From: Salticus scenicus
Taxonomy: Eukaryota > Arthropoda > Arachnida > Araneae > Salticidae
NCBI GenBank assembly: GCA_963930645.1
Contig: OZ005648.1
Location: 273,778,403-273,842,402, forward strand
Length of the DNA stretch: 64,000 bases
Direction: 5' to 3'
This document shows positions 1 through 11,744 of this stretch, one piece after another. The stretch's first letter is position 1. The number at the start of each line of letters is the position of its first letter. Made by a program: the position numbers and the translations under genes. The notes below the pieces were generated by a model that worked only from the letters and a program-made list of their open reading frames with translations, searched no databases and was not told the origin of the DNA.

Positions 1-1113
1 GAACAACATACTAAAAGTCCCCAACCGTGGGGGAAGAGACTCCCCAGAAAAAAAAAAAAAAAAAATGTTAAAATGAAATGACTACAAATTTAAAGACAAA
101 CAAAGGCTTCAAATTTATAACACCCCTCTTTTAAGTCAGAGATTAAAAAGCAATTTTATCTAAACCACAACTTGTGCCTACTAACCTTAAAATTATTTAA
201 AATGTACAAAACATGCTGTATTATCCTTACATATTCCCTATGCATATATTTGTTTTATACATTAGAAAATATTTGACCAGAACCCATTTAATTACACATT
301 TTAGTTGATTTTACTATTGCAAAAAAGAATTTTTCAAGAAAATGTGTTATTTCGTTCCCCTATATCTTCTAAACTATTGATCATGCAAACAAAATGTAGT
401 GTGTATTTTTGTAGGAAATTTCACCTAGATTAATTTTATAATTGACATTTTTTCTCTAAATGCGATAGTTTTTAAGATATTTAATAAAAACTAAAAAATG
501 CCCCCCTTAAATGCCCCCCTGCCCCCCGCTCACCCACCACGGGCGGAGACTTTTAGTTTGTTGCTCAGGACCATCTTGGCTATGAGTATGCAAAATTTCA
601 AAACTACACGATTTTTTTTTTAATGTTAATCGGTTTTGGGTCTTCGTTATCTGGATTTTTACTCAAACCGCCACTTGCGCCTACTAGCCTTAAAATTACT
701 TAAAACTTACAAAACATGCTGTATTATCCTTGCATGTTTCCTATGGATACATTTGTTTTGTACATTAGAAAATATTTGACAAGAACCCTTTTAACTGCAC
801 ACTATAGTTGATTTTACTATTGCAAAAAAGAATTTTTCAAGAAAATATGTTATTTTATCCCCCTATATCTTCTAAACTATTGATCATACAAACAAAATGT
901 AGCACACATTTTTGTAGGAAATTTTACGTAGATTAATTTTGTAATTGACATTTTCTCTCTAAATGTGATAGGTTTTAAGATATTTAATAAAAACTGAAAA
1001 GTGCCCCCCTTAATAACCCCCCTGCCTCCCGCTCACCCACCACGGGCGGGGACTTTTAGTATGTTGTTCAGGACCCTCTCGGCTATGAGTATGCAAAATT
1101 TTAAAACTACACG
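1..1113. repeat. Duplicated ~500-bp unit with inverted left edge
   Basis: Positions about 165-613 and 668-1113 are two direct copies of the same ~445-bp sequence, roughly 85-90% alike by eye. Each ends in C-runs followed by a CACCCACCACGGGCGG motif. The first 33 bases of the window are the reverse complement of 1037-1069, so the block starts with an inverted copy of its own end. The 85-codon frame at 1001-1258 lies across this repeat and shows no recognisable protein. This may be part of a larger element whose left side lies outside the window. Confidence 0.75.
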
Positions 1114-1583
1114 ATTTTTTTCCTATTCGTCAAATTTTGGCCTTCGTTGCCTGGACTACAACAGGGGGGTTGAGTCCCCCCTCCGTCAGAAACGTACTTG
1201 TTTATGTAGCGAGTTAATAATATATAATATGTATGTGTGTGTGAGTGAGCATATGTAAGATATTATAATATATGTTTTCAGTCATACAAAAAATTAAAAA
1301 TATGTAACAAAAATAACTTAACATAAACGTACATGAAAACTAAAATTTGTGAAACAAAACATAAGTAAAACTTATTTCAAAAACATAAAATAAATTAATT
1401 AAATTGCCAAAAATGCCTCGTATGACTTGAGATATATATACGTGTGGGGTTATAGCATGCTTTTAAATGATCAAAACTTTCCCCCCTGGCAGACCGTTTA
1501 ACAAAAAAAAAAAAAACAATTAAGGCAAATATGAATATGAATAAAATAAAATGGAACAAGCGAGAAAATGATCAACATTCATT

Positions 1584-1699
1584 CAAACTGCCAGCATGAA
1601 ATTCACTAGATCTCTAGCCAGATAACTAAGCAAAATCCATACAAACTGCCAGCATGAAATTCACTAGATCTCTAGCCAGATAACTAAGCAAAATCCATA
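1584..1699. repeat. Two-copy 58-bp tandem repeat
   Basis: Two essentially identical 58-bp units lie head to tail (1584-1641 and 1642-1699), each containing CACTAGATCTCTAGCCAG. This is a recent local duplication with no coding content. Confidence 0.85.
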
Positions 1700-2892
1700 C
1701 CCATAGAAAATAGGGACCCTCGATAGAGAGAGACTGGACATTGGCGCGCCGGCTTTTTGACGAAATTCTCCATTTTAGTGCCAGTTGCTCCATTGCTTAT
1801 CATTACGCTGAGAAGAAATTTTGATTATTTTACGCCATAATCGAAAAAGAACTTATTTATTACATTTTTGTTTTGTTGGGAGATAAATTGCTTTAATTTT
1901 GGAATACTTTTAAAAGATAAAAATGCATAATTATTTATTTTATATCACGCTTTAAATACGTTGCATGATCTTATTCCATGCTGTTTTACAAATTTCTTTC
2001 CTAACATATAAGATAATTACATTATTTATTTGCTAGCTATTAGTTTTTAAGTTCTGTTGTGCAATATATTTAATATGTTAACTCTCAATGTATTTTTCTG
2101 ATATATTTTAAAATACATATTTAAAATAACTATATAAAAATATATTTTTTGATTTTTTGCTAGTGCGCAAAATGCATCAGAGCTCTTAAAATAAATTAAT
2201 AAAAATAAAGAAAATAAGGTGTATATTATTTGCTAACATATGAAATATAAATTTCTTTTAAATAATAATTGCCATAATAAATTTTATAATAATATTTAAA
2301 TAAGTAATTATTTTTATTTACATAATATTTAAAAAAATATATAATAAAAAATAAAAATAAATAAATAAATAAATAAATAAAAGAAAGAAGAAAAGAAATA
2401 AGCAAATGTAAATAAAATAAATAAAATTTCTAAAGATATTAGATAATATTTTTAAAAATTATTATTAATAAAATTTTAATTTTAATATTTAACTAAGTCA
2501 TTAGTGTTAATAATGCGTAACTGAAATAAATAAAATATGTATTTTTAGCTTGTAAAAGTATTACGTAAATATTTTTATAAAATAATAAAAAATAATTTCT
2601 TTTCTTCTGCCGTAGTTTTACATTTATTCATGAATTACTTGACAAAAACTAAGATTACCATATTTTTGTTAAAAATTTTCTAACTTTTTATATATAGAAT
2701 GTATGCCCTCAGAAAAAAAATAAGGTAGAATTACTTTCGCTAAGGTAGAATTGCTTTCACAATCAACGTATTTTGCTTAATATAGAAATACACAACAAAA
2801 GATTTCTCTGTTTTTCGATAGGAATTGAAGAAGTAACCATGTCGAAGGTTAAAACAAAATTCGTTTTTCTTCAAATTCTTTTTCTCTAAGAC

Positions 2893-2924
<32 letters not shown>

Positions 2925-3730
2925 ATTTTTATTCTGCATTCTTTCTGCCCAAATTTAGCACATTCCTTTCATTTATTTTGTATAGTAAAGCGTCAATCGC
3001 GAAGAAAAAAGCATTACGTTCTACGGGGATCGCTCCGAATTGGCACTAAAATGGCCGACTTTCGGTCTACAACGCCATCTATATTATATTAAAGAAACTA
3101 ACACAATAAATATCGTTATTATATTTAAATTTAATATATATATATTATAAATATAATTATTTTAAATGACATGGAATAAATAAAAATGTTCAGCTGAATA
3201 ATGAGTCATTCAAATAGGGCACCTGTTGAGGCACCTGATCTGCAGATCCACTAGCAATAATAATAATAATAATAGCAATAATAATAATAATAATAATCGC
3301 TATATTTTCGAATTATCAAGTGTGGGTAGAAAAACAAAAGAGTTCCAGTTTTTCACGAAATTTGGTAGAAGTATTCATAAGTAATAATACATGAATTTAA
3401 CAAAGATTTAAGACACGAGCAATATAAACGAAAGAAAAGTGGCTTAATTCAAGTTTTTCTTTTCCTTCTTTCCTGCATAAAATTAAAACTGAACGAGAAA
3501 ATAATTCCAACAGGCAGAATTACGGTAATTCTAGCTTTCTTTTGCATCCAATCCATCATTTTGTCTTGATGTTAAGACTCCGGTCATTAATCTAACTCGA
3601 TGGTTCAAAGTTCAGACTAGCTTTAGATGTTCGTAAAAATTTTGCAATTATATTTTGAGCCGTAGCGTGTGTAAACGTTATGAGTAAATAAAATAATTAT
3701 TTTAGCGTAACTTTTCAACCGAGAAATATA
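1700..3730. other. AT-rich sequence without genes
   Basis: Very AT-rich DNA with short AAAT runs, a poly-A tract near 2891-2920 and an (AAT)n microsatellite near 3253-3297. A 17-bp motif, CCATTTTAGTGCCARTT, occurs near 1770 and in inverted orientation near 3040-3056. These could be the ends of a degraded element, but no target duplication was found. I see no gene. Confidence 0.6.
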
Positions 3731-3828
3731 CCGGATGTCCCATAAGTCTGTAGACATTTTAAAAATTCATAAAAATTGTTGGAATTCATAGAATTGAACG
3801 CAGTTTCCAAAAAAGTTATTTTCCCGAA

Positions 3829-5510
3829 CAGGGGTGGCCAACCCGTGGCCCGCGTGTCGTATGCGGTCCTCCGTGTAGTTTCCTGCGGCCCGTGAGGAGC
3901 CTAACGATATTTAAATTTTGACAAGTTTGGTTAAAAGATTAAAAGTTAATAAGTCTGTTCTGACTTTTCGAAGTAAAAATACCTTTCAACGATTATGGTG
4001 GCTAAAGAATCACTCTGTTGTAATAAAATATTATTAGACCCAGTATTCATTCTTTTTATTATAGTTATTATTGTGTAGTCATAAAATTTTCTCGATTCTG
4101 TTGTTAATTTATGAGCGAAAAAATTAATATAGTCTGCTCCAAATTTTCACCCTGTCCTCCTGCCCCTCCCCCCCACCGAAAAAAGTATATACATGCATGA
4201 TTCATACTTGAGGTCTGCACGGGCCGGAATTTCGAGGTCCGGGCCCGGTCCGTACGAAAACTTTGCTTAACCGGCCCGGTCCATTTATTTTTTAACGGTG
4301 TATGGCCCGGCCCGGACAAAAAACGATAAAATCAGGCCCGACCCGATTCAAAAATATGTAAAATAACAAAACAAAACAAAAAATGAATGCCTTTCTATAA
4401 AAAGATTTTTAGTATGTGTTTTGCAGAGGTTTTATATAACCAAACAATAGTACGTTCTTTAACAAAACTGCTGAAATTTTACAAGACAATTATATATAAA
4501 CAGAAATTCATTATTATAGACAAGGCACAAAGACAAACAGAAAGTCAAATCGAAAATATTAACATTCATCAAACAATATAGGAAGGTATTGAAAATGGTT
4601 AATACTACTAAACATGCACTTTCAACCATTTCCTCTTATATACCGTAATGTATCCGAATCTTTCATGTGCTCCGGTAAACAAAACTTTAATGTTAATCCA
4701 ACTATATTCAATAGAAAAGTTGCTTTTATCCATGATAAAAATTATGCTACTTTCGTCCATTGGAGAAAAGGAAAAGGAATCTTGGAGAAAAAGTTACAGC
4801 GTAAAGATTTTTATAGCCTTTATATCACCCAAACTCAACAGATCATAAGAAACAAAGCCTTATACACAATAACGTACCTAATTTCTTTTGTTATGTACGT
4901 GTACGCGAACTGGTAGTGACATGCATACTATTTTGAATAGGATAATTGGAAACCATCTGATATTACTTTAAATAAAGTATATTAATTTCGAGGCATGCTA
5001 AAAATATTTGCGAAAAATCAGATTTCGGACAGACAGACTGATAGACAATTAAATTGAAGTTACAGACACTTTTTTAACAAAATAGGAACTTTATGTGACA
5101 TACCAGCCTGTAAAATTACGTAAAATAAATGACTGAAGAAATATTTTATCATTTTCCTTTTTAGTTGATTAACGAGGAAACCAGAAAAATAATCGGGCCG
5201 ACACGGCCCGGAGAAAATTTCATTCAGGGCCGGCCCGGCCCGAATATACACAAAAAAAACTGAGCGCAAGCCTGAAAAAATTTTTTAAGCCCGAGCCCGC
5301 CCCGGCCCGAGAGCAAATTCAAAAATTCGGCCCGAACCCGGCCCGAGGGCCGGGCTGGGCTCGGGCCGTAAGCCCGACCCGTGCAGATCTCTAATTCATA
5401 CACTCAAAAACATATAAACACATATACATATATACATACGGTGCGGTCCTCCTGAATAAAACAGATTTCCAAAGCGGAACCCACCAATTGTTTTGGGTTG
5501 GACAGGTCTG
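3829..5510. mobile_element. Degenerate hAT-like element (CAGGGGTGGCCAACC ends)
   Basis: The left end CAGGGGTGGCCAACCCGTGG matches the style of hAT/Charlie termini. The right end near 5510, read on the minus strand, starts CAGACCTGTCCAACCC. A GCGGTCCTCC subterminal motif occurs near both ends. The 8 bases outside each end agree only in part, so the target duplication has decayed or the right boundary is off. No transposase frame is seen. Confidence 0.45.
4208..5393. mobile_element. Non-autonomous hAT-type element with GGCCCG-rich ends
   Basis: A perfect 8-bp direct repeat, ATTCATAC, flanks the element (4200-4207 and 5394-5401). An 8-bp duplication is the hallmark of hAT transposons. The ends are inverted repeats of the form TAGAGRTCTGCACGGG. 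Both subterminal regions (~120-200 bp) are packed with GGCCCG/CGGGCC motifs and are strikingly GC-rich beside the AT-rich middle, as expected of clustered transposase-binding sites. The short interior frames (64-100 codons) match nothing I recognise. Confidence 0.8.
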
Positions 5511-5981
5511 CGCTAGAAGAAGGATATATATATATATACATTTTTTTTTTTTTTTTTTGTTATTGTTGTTGTTAAAGAAAAATTTAAATTACGCTGTACG
5601 TGAGCAAAACACATATTTTCAAGAAAAACTACATTTATTTGCATGCAAATGTTTACGGACAAATAAGTCCTATTTTATGCAGCCACCATCACCACAAATT
5701 ACAGTTTGCAAACGAATTACAACACCGCTAACTGCAGTTTCAGTCGGCCTGAGGAAAAACATCTTCACCAATAACGCTTTATCTACCGATTCATCATCGC
5801 AATTAAAACTTCAGGTATGTGCAAGTAGGAAGCAAAGTAAGAGTTATGCTGTGTTAATCGTAAAACCTTGCAGTTTATAGGACTCTGATTTTACATATTT
5901 CTCGTTATGCATCCGTGTAGCAGCACCGTATATCGACGAATTTTTTTTTCTTTACCCCCCCCCCACACACACACACACACG

Positions 5982-6015
<34 letters not shown>

Positions 6016-7302
6016 CCCCTTCCCGAGAATAACTTTTTCTCAAACAGGTTTCAATTCTACCATTTCCTTCAATTTTTATGAATTTTTAAAATATCTGCAG
6101 ACTTACGGGGACATCTGGTACTTCATGTGACTTTTCAACCTTAACCCTTTGCCCGGAACATGTTTTCATCATGCTTATCGGGAACATCGGTCTCACAGAC
6201 CGCTATTTTTAGAAAAAGGTACTGAATGTATTTAGCGAAATTTCGTGGCGATAAATTATGAATTCTTGCAGCCATAACTTTACTTTCTCAATCATGACGT
6301 ATTATAGGGACAACAGGGTATTATACGGTTGATTGGATTTAATGCCGCATTAGTGCTGCGCAATGTTTAATTGGCGACGGTCTGGGACGCACCCCTAATG
6401 ATGGTCCAGAGACATGCCATCATAATTTTGATCCTCCCCCGCTTAGGTGACCCTCCAGAGCTATAATTTGGTATATTATATGATTGAATCATCTGGTTTC
6501 TGAAATTATTCCTTTTAATATGATTATAGTGACCAGTTTAGAGTACTTTTATAAATACGAAGCATTAAAATTAATAAAAGAATGTAATTACGGCGTTGAT
6601 TTTTGAATTCTAAATAATCACACTAATAAAAAGTCATATATAAACAATTTCTTATTATTTTTCGAACAGCAGGAAATGAGTCTGCGCTCGGATTCGAAAA
6701 AATTTTGTCACCCTGTTTCGACTATTGAGTTACCGAATTTCGTGCAGTTTGAGATGCATTCACAAGCGGTACCATCGACAAGATATTAGAGTAGATCCCG
6801 GACTAGTAACCTTTTTGCTTTCCAACATCAGATCTCCACCATTCAGTCAAATCATCCACCAAACCGACATGAAAATTTCACCAAGGCAAGTTTTCTGCAC
6901 CTTTGTTATCGCTGTTTTATATTTCGATTGGGTGCAAATTAAACATATACCAAAACCTACACTAGCTGAAATGGAAAGCAAGTAACCTAATCCTTGTTAT
7001 TGTTTGAAAGCTGTTCCGTTTGACTTTTGTTTGGAGTTTTGGTGATAAGAAGAACAAACCATTTAAAACATGCAAAATCCCAAGAACCAGTTGCCAAGAC
7101 AGCGATTATTACCAAAAGAAGGTGCAAAAACCGTAGTGATGTTCCGGGAATTTTTCTCCATAGACAATATAGGGAATCCGTACTCTACTAGTATATCTGC
7201 TCAATGAGGGGTACCCAGTTTTTTTTTTTTTTTTTTTTTTCATTTTTGCAAAGAGTACATTCGTGTGTCTAAGTGATTGCTGAGCTTTCTTGTATATGTA
7301 CA

Positions 7303-7512
7303 ACCGCCAGCAAAAGTATCCGAGCACTAGCCAATAATTCTGATGCCAAAAAATTACACTTAACACTGTTTTGTTAAATAAATCCTTATCGAATCATGTT
7401 GTTAGACTGACTAAGAACATGACTCGACAGGGTTTATTTAACAAAGCAGTATTAAGTGTACTTTTCTTTTGAGAGGGATTATTGCTAGTGCTCAGATACT
7501 TTTGCTGGTACA
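7303..7512. repeat. Foldback MITE, about 210 bp
   Basis: The two halves are imperfect inverted repeats. The left end reads CCAGCAAAAGTATCCGAGCAC and the right end, on the other strand, TACCAGCAAAAGTATCTGAG. A related single arm lies at about 7700-7816. It has no coding capacity and sits inside the piggyBac-type element. The ends resemble Tc1-type MITEs, but I cannot prove the family. Confidence 0.6.
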
Positions 7513-8077
7513 CACAATGGTAATGATATGCCTCATCCTGGACCACTTGTAGGGGTGGATTCTAGACTTCCACCAATTGCTCATTACGTAGCTATCATGT
7601 GATATTTAAACTAGAGTGACCAAATGTCCTTAAATTAGGGAGTGGACTAAAGTGACTGAATGCCTCAATTTATTGGGGACAGTCACCACTTTTGGCAGTT
7701 TGTCACTATGAACAGGATTCGACAAGGATTTATTTAACAAAACTGTATTAAACGTACTTTTTCTTACATAGGATTTTTCGCTAGTGTTCGGAGACTTTTG
7801 TAACCGACTGTACTATGAAAAGCAATCAAACTTAAAAATTAAAACTTTTAGAAAGAATTTGCAATTATTGACATTTCTACGTAATGTGTCTGTTAGCTCT
7901 CAAACATTGAGATTTCTAATATTCTCATAACATTTTACATGTTTTTATTTCAACATTAAGGGGATTGCCCATTGCACAGCACTAGTGCGACGTAAAACCC
8001 ATCCAACCAACCAACCAACCGTCAACACTAAGCGGCTACGGGCCCTGCTCACTCTTCCAATCCCAAAGGGTAGCTTC

Positions 8078-8779
8078 ACGGAGTAATAAGACAGGAGAAG
8101 AAGGTAACGCTGAAATTTTGTGATGTTGTTTTCTAATGTTTACAGATGGCGCCAGCGTGCAATCCTTCCTTCTCTCCAGCTTCCGCAATGTTATTCAATG
8201 GGGAAATGTATCGTTTTAATTATTTATTTAAAAATAATATCAAGCTGAAAAAATTTCTATTGAAAGCAAATTTCATTAAATAGAGTATTCTAACCAACAT
8301 GTTTTTTTTTAAGAGCCATTTTATACTAATTTTACTTTGAAAGAAAGCTTTTAAAAAATGACGATTCTTATGAACCGAAGCTAGCTAAAACAGACAATTG
8401 GGAGGAAGGAGAATGGATGAAATTTTGTAAAGAAAAAAAAATAAACTTACTTTAGGTGCAGAAAACACGAACTCGGACATTATTTCTCTCCTAGAGCTTT
8501 TTTTTTTTTTTTTTCTTATCACTATCTTTTAACTCTAGGAACGAAGCATTTATTTGAAACACCTGAATTATGCAGTTTTAAGAACTTACAAAGAAATTAA
8601 ATTGCTTAAAATAAAAAATTTTAAATGTACTCCAGCAAAATTCTATTGAAAACAACAGTATATCCGCACCGAGGTAGGGAGGAATGACAAGTGGCGCCCT
8701 CAATATGTACCAAAAATTTAGATCACAGTTTCGTAGCTTTCTCCCATTGGACCTTCAACTCCTATTAATATTACTCCGT
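8078..8779. mobile_element. 702-bp element with ACGGAGTAATA ends and 10-bp flanking repeat
   Basis: The direct repeat GGGTAGCTTC lies immediately outside both ends (8068-8077 and 8780-8789). The termini are the perfect inverted repeat ACGGAGTAATA / TATTACTCCGT. No reading frame is recognisable. Duplications of 9-10 bp suggest a Mutator-like or similar superfamily, but the termini are too short to assign it. The same terminal motif recurs as compact palindromes near 28358-28454. Confidence 0.65.
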
Positions 8780-9689
8780 GGGTAGCTTCCTTGTTTGAAC
8801 AGATTTTACGTTGTACTAGTGCCACGCTGTGGACAATTGGCAACGGTCCGGGACTCATCTCTAGGATTGTTCTGAGATATGCCATCCTCTACAGGTTGAG
8901 TGTATTTTACGTCGCACTAGTGCTGCAGTTAGATAGACTTGGCGTCTTCGACATTTATCGCCAAACGTGCCGGTACTCTATTCTAGGAATATGCATCCGC
9001 AAGTCCCTACACTAAGCCTAACCTTTAGCGGTCTCAGAGACCGATGTTCCGGTATAAGGGTTAATAAAATGTTTAATTATTTTAGAAATGGCGTTCTGTA
9101 ACCATTTTTCAACATTTTCCATATTTTTAACATAACATATTTTAAAACAAGTCTTTCAAGTTCACTCGGAAGAGTGTATTGATTTCTCTCTCTTTTACCT
9201 TGATATGGGATAGTTTTAACTTACCGAGTTTCGTGTAAATCGGATCATAAATATGCTTTTCATATGAGTTTGAAAATTTTTAATGACCACCATTTTGTAA
9301 CAAGATGGGGGATCAAATGGATTAATAAAATTGATTGAGATATTTATGTGGACTATGTACATACCAAGTATGAAGCTAATCGGTTCATAAATAAGATTTT
9401 ATACGAGTATGAAATTTCTATATGGTTACCATCTTGAATCTTAATGGCCAATCAAGTCGGCCAACAAACTCATTTATTACATTATGAGGACCGGAAAGTA
9501 ATGTCGTTTTTTGCGCATGTCGATATTCGATTGTCTTTTATTAGCTTATTATGTTCTTAAACTTGTACCAAAGACATTTCAATGTTAGAGTTACCTGTTT
9601 ACTCGTGAATAATTAAAGCTTAAGATATTTTTGCAATTTATAGTAAAAGGGCCTGCCAAATACTAGCAGAGGTACCGACATTGTAGGTT

Positions 9690-10318
9690 TTTTGAGTTTC
9701 GTAAGAATAGCAACGCAACAACTGCTGCCAAAAACTTTTGCGGTATTTATCCAAGTGCATTAAACATTCCTAAATTAAGATGCTTTTTTTAAGTTGAAAA
9801 CCGTTAATTTTGATCTTTTCGACTCGTATTGATCAGGAAGACCAATAACTTCAGACGATGACGCTTTAAGAGCAACAGTGGAAGCCGTGTCAGTCTATCC
9901 AAGAACAGTCAAACACTCCTAACCAATCTTGGTCGATTACTTAAGAACACTTGCATCAGATTGGTAAAGTAAGCAGAGAAGTTGTTTGGATCCTGTATAA
10001 TCTGTCTGTAGAAAACAAAGCTAACCGATCGACCACATGCTACTTATTGCTTCAAAGGCCCAATACAGAAGCGTTTTCTGATCGCATGATTACTGGAGAG
10101 GAAAAATGGGTCCTTTATGATAATCCGAAAAGCAAAAGACAGTGTCTCTCTCCGAATAAATCGCCACAAAGTACTGCTAAGTCAGGTTTACACCTCAAAA
10201 AAGACGATTTTGGAAGAGTATTCACGGAGTTGTTCATTTTGAAGTGCTGAAAACTAGGCAAACTGTGAATGCAGACCTTTAATGGGAACAATTGAATCGA
10301 ATAAATCAACCTTTAATT
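9690..10318 (+). pseudogene. Mariner transposase pseudogene, N-terminal and central part
   Basis: Translating across several stops and frame changes gives a recognisable mariner transposase. It shows an N-terminal helix-turn-helix region, then GRPITSDDDAL near 9835-9870, HQIGKVS near 9951, and the catalytic-block remnant ITGEEKWVLYDN near 10087. The family's first catalytic aspartate (TGDEKW in active members) reads glutamate here. The 99-codon open stretch 9951-10250 is only part of the gene. The match ends near 10318, where satellite DNA begins; the C-terminal part resumes at 11745. It is clearly non-functional. Confidence 0.85.
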
Positions 10319-10329
10319 GAAATAATTAT

Positions 10330-11740
10330 AAGATAAAAAAAATTTTATAAACCATGTTTTTAAATTTTCTGTTGAATCATATAAACGCTACAGAAGGCAG
10401 CCGGAACCCCAGCAATTGGATAAAAGTATTAAAAAAATTCCTTGCTATCGTCTTTTGAGCTATTATAAAAGTTTCAAATGGCTATCTAGCCGGGAAGTTA
10501 GTTAAAAGTTGATTGCAAGCTTTGTACTGGAAACGCTGCCGAAGGCAGCAGGATCCCGAAGCAATTGGATAAAAATATTTTTAAAAAGCATTTTCACCGT
10601 ATTCTGAACTATTCCGAAAGTTTCAAATGTCTAGAGCTACTCGGGAAGTTAGTTAAATGAATTTTCTGTTGAATCATATGAACGCTGCCGAAGGCAGTAG
10701 GGACCTGAAACAGTTGACTAAAAGTATTTAAAAAAAATGTATTGCCACCGTGTTCTGAGCTATCCTGAAAGTTTCAAATATCTAGCTAGTCGGGAAGTTA
10801 GTGAAAAATCGATTGCAAGCTTTGTACTGGTAACGCTGCCGAACGCAGCAGGAACCCGAAACAGTTGGCTAAAGGTATTAAAAAAATGCATTTTCTGAAC
10901 GTGTTCTGAACTATTCTGAAAGTTTCAAATGTCTAGCTAGTCGAGAAGTTAGTTAAATAAATTTTCTGTCGAATAATATAAGCGCTGCCGAAGGCAGTGG
11001 TACCTGAAATAGTTGACTAAAATTATTAGAAAAATGTATTGTCACCGTGTTATGAGCTGTTCTGAAAGTTTCAAATGTCCAGATAGTCGGAAAGTTAGTG
11101 AAAAATCGATTGCAAGCTTAGTACTGATAACGCTGCCGAAGGCAGCAGGAACCCGAAACAGTTGGCTAAAGGTATTAAAAAAATGCATTTTCACCGTGTT
11201 CTGAACTATTCTGAAAATTTCAAATGTCTAGCTAGTCGGGAAGTTAGTTGAATAAATGTTCTGTCGAATTATATAAGCGCTGCCGAAGGCAGCAGGACCT
11301 GAAATAGTTGACTAAAATTATTAGAAAAATGTATTGTCACCGTGTTGTGAGCTGTCCTGAAAGTTTCAAATGTCTAGCTACTCGGAAAGTTAGTGAAAAA
11401 TCGATTGCAAGCTTTGTACTGATAACGCTGCCGAAGGCAGCAGGAACCCGAAACAGTTGGCTAAAAGTATTAAGAAAATGCATTTTCACCGTGTTCTGAA
11501 ATATTCTGAAAGTTTCAAATGTCTAGCTAGTCGGGAAGTTAGTTAAATAAATTTTCTATCGATCATATAAGCGCTGCCTTCGGCAGCGGGACTTGAAATA
11601 GTTGACTAAAATTATTAGAAAAATGTATTGTCACCGTGTTGTGAGCTGTTCTGAAAATTTCAAATATCTAGCTAGTCGGGAAGTTAGTTAAAAATCGATT
11701 CCAAGATTTGTCCCTGACAAACACACAAACAAACAAACAA
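10330..11740. repeat. Satellite array, ~148-bp units in a two-unit higher-order repeat
   Basis: Nine copies of a ~148-bp unit can be counted from the palindrome GCTGCCGAAGGCAGC or its variants (10387, 10535, 10684, 10835, 10984, 11132, 11279, 11427, 11573). Alternate units differ in the segment before the palindrome (ATCGATTGCAAGCTTTGTAC or AATTTTCTGTCGAATCATAT), giving a ~297-bp higher-order period. The array ends in TGTCCCTGACAAACACAC and a (CAAA)n tract. The 63-codon frames at 11013 and 11308 are the same repeat and not genes. Confidence 0.9.
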
Positions 11741-11744
11741 ACAA

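Larger units (their letters stand above)
3731..6118. mobile_element. Mariner-type inverted-repeat element, host of two nested hAT-like insertions
   Basis: The left arm (3731-~3828) and the right arm (~6020-6118) are imperfect inverted repeats of about 100 bp. They begin CCGGATGTCCCATAAG and, read from the other strand, CCAGATGTCCCCGTAAG. Both ends are flanked by TA (3729-3730 and 6119-6120), the target of Tc1/mariner elements, and the GTCCC-TAAGTCTG start resembles mariner ends. There is no transposase. The interior is filled by two further insertions and low-complexity DNA, including a (CA)n/poly-A tract at 5958-6010. Confidence 0.7.
6145..9060. mobile_element. PiggyBac-type element without an intact transposase
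   Basis: TTAA flanks both sides (6141-6144 and 9061-9064). The termini are inverted: CCCTTTGCCCGGAACA on the left and, on the minus strand, CCCTTATACCGGAACAT on the right. A GCGGTCTC-AGACCG palindrome lies just inside each end. TTAA targets with CCCTT termini are characteristic of piggyBac. The 2.9-kb length fits an autonomous member, but no long frame survives. The interior holds a decayed direct duplication (6345-6425 and 8815-8890) and at least two later insertions. Confidence 0.65.

Noticed and set aside
1770..3056. Transposon bounded by the inverted CCATTTTAGTGCCARTT motif
   Set aside because: The motif is only 17 bp and no target duplication or internal structure supports it.
3829..3831. 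Clear 8-bp duplication for the outer hAT-like element
   Set aside because: The flanking octamers agree only partly, so I did not claim a target duplication.
5488..5880. 130-codon frame
   Set aside because: Begins in (TA)n/poly-T low complexity, shows no domain and lies inside a transposon nest.
10387..11740. Regular array with a palindromic core, superficially CRISPR-like
   Set aside because: Units are ~148 bp with no unique spacers, and the DNA is clearly animal; it is a satellite.
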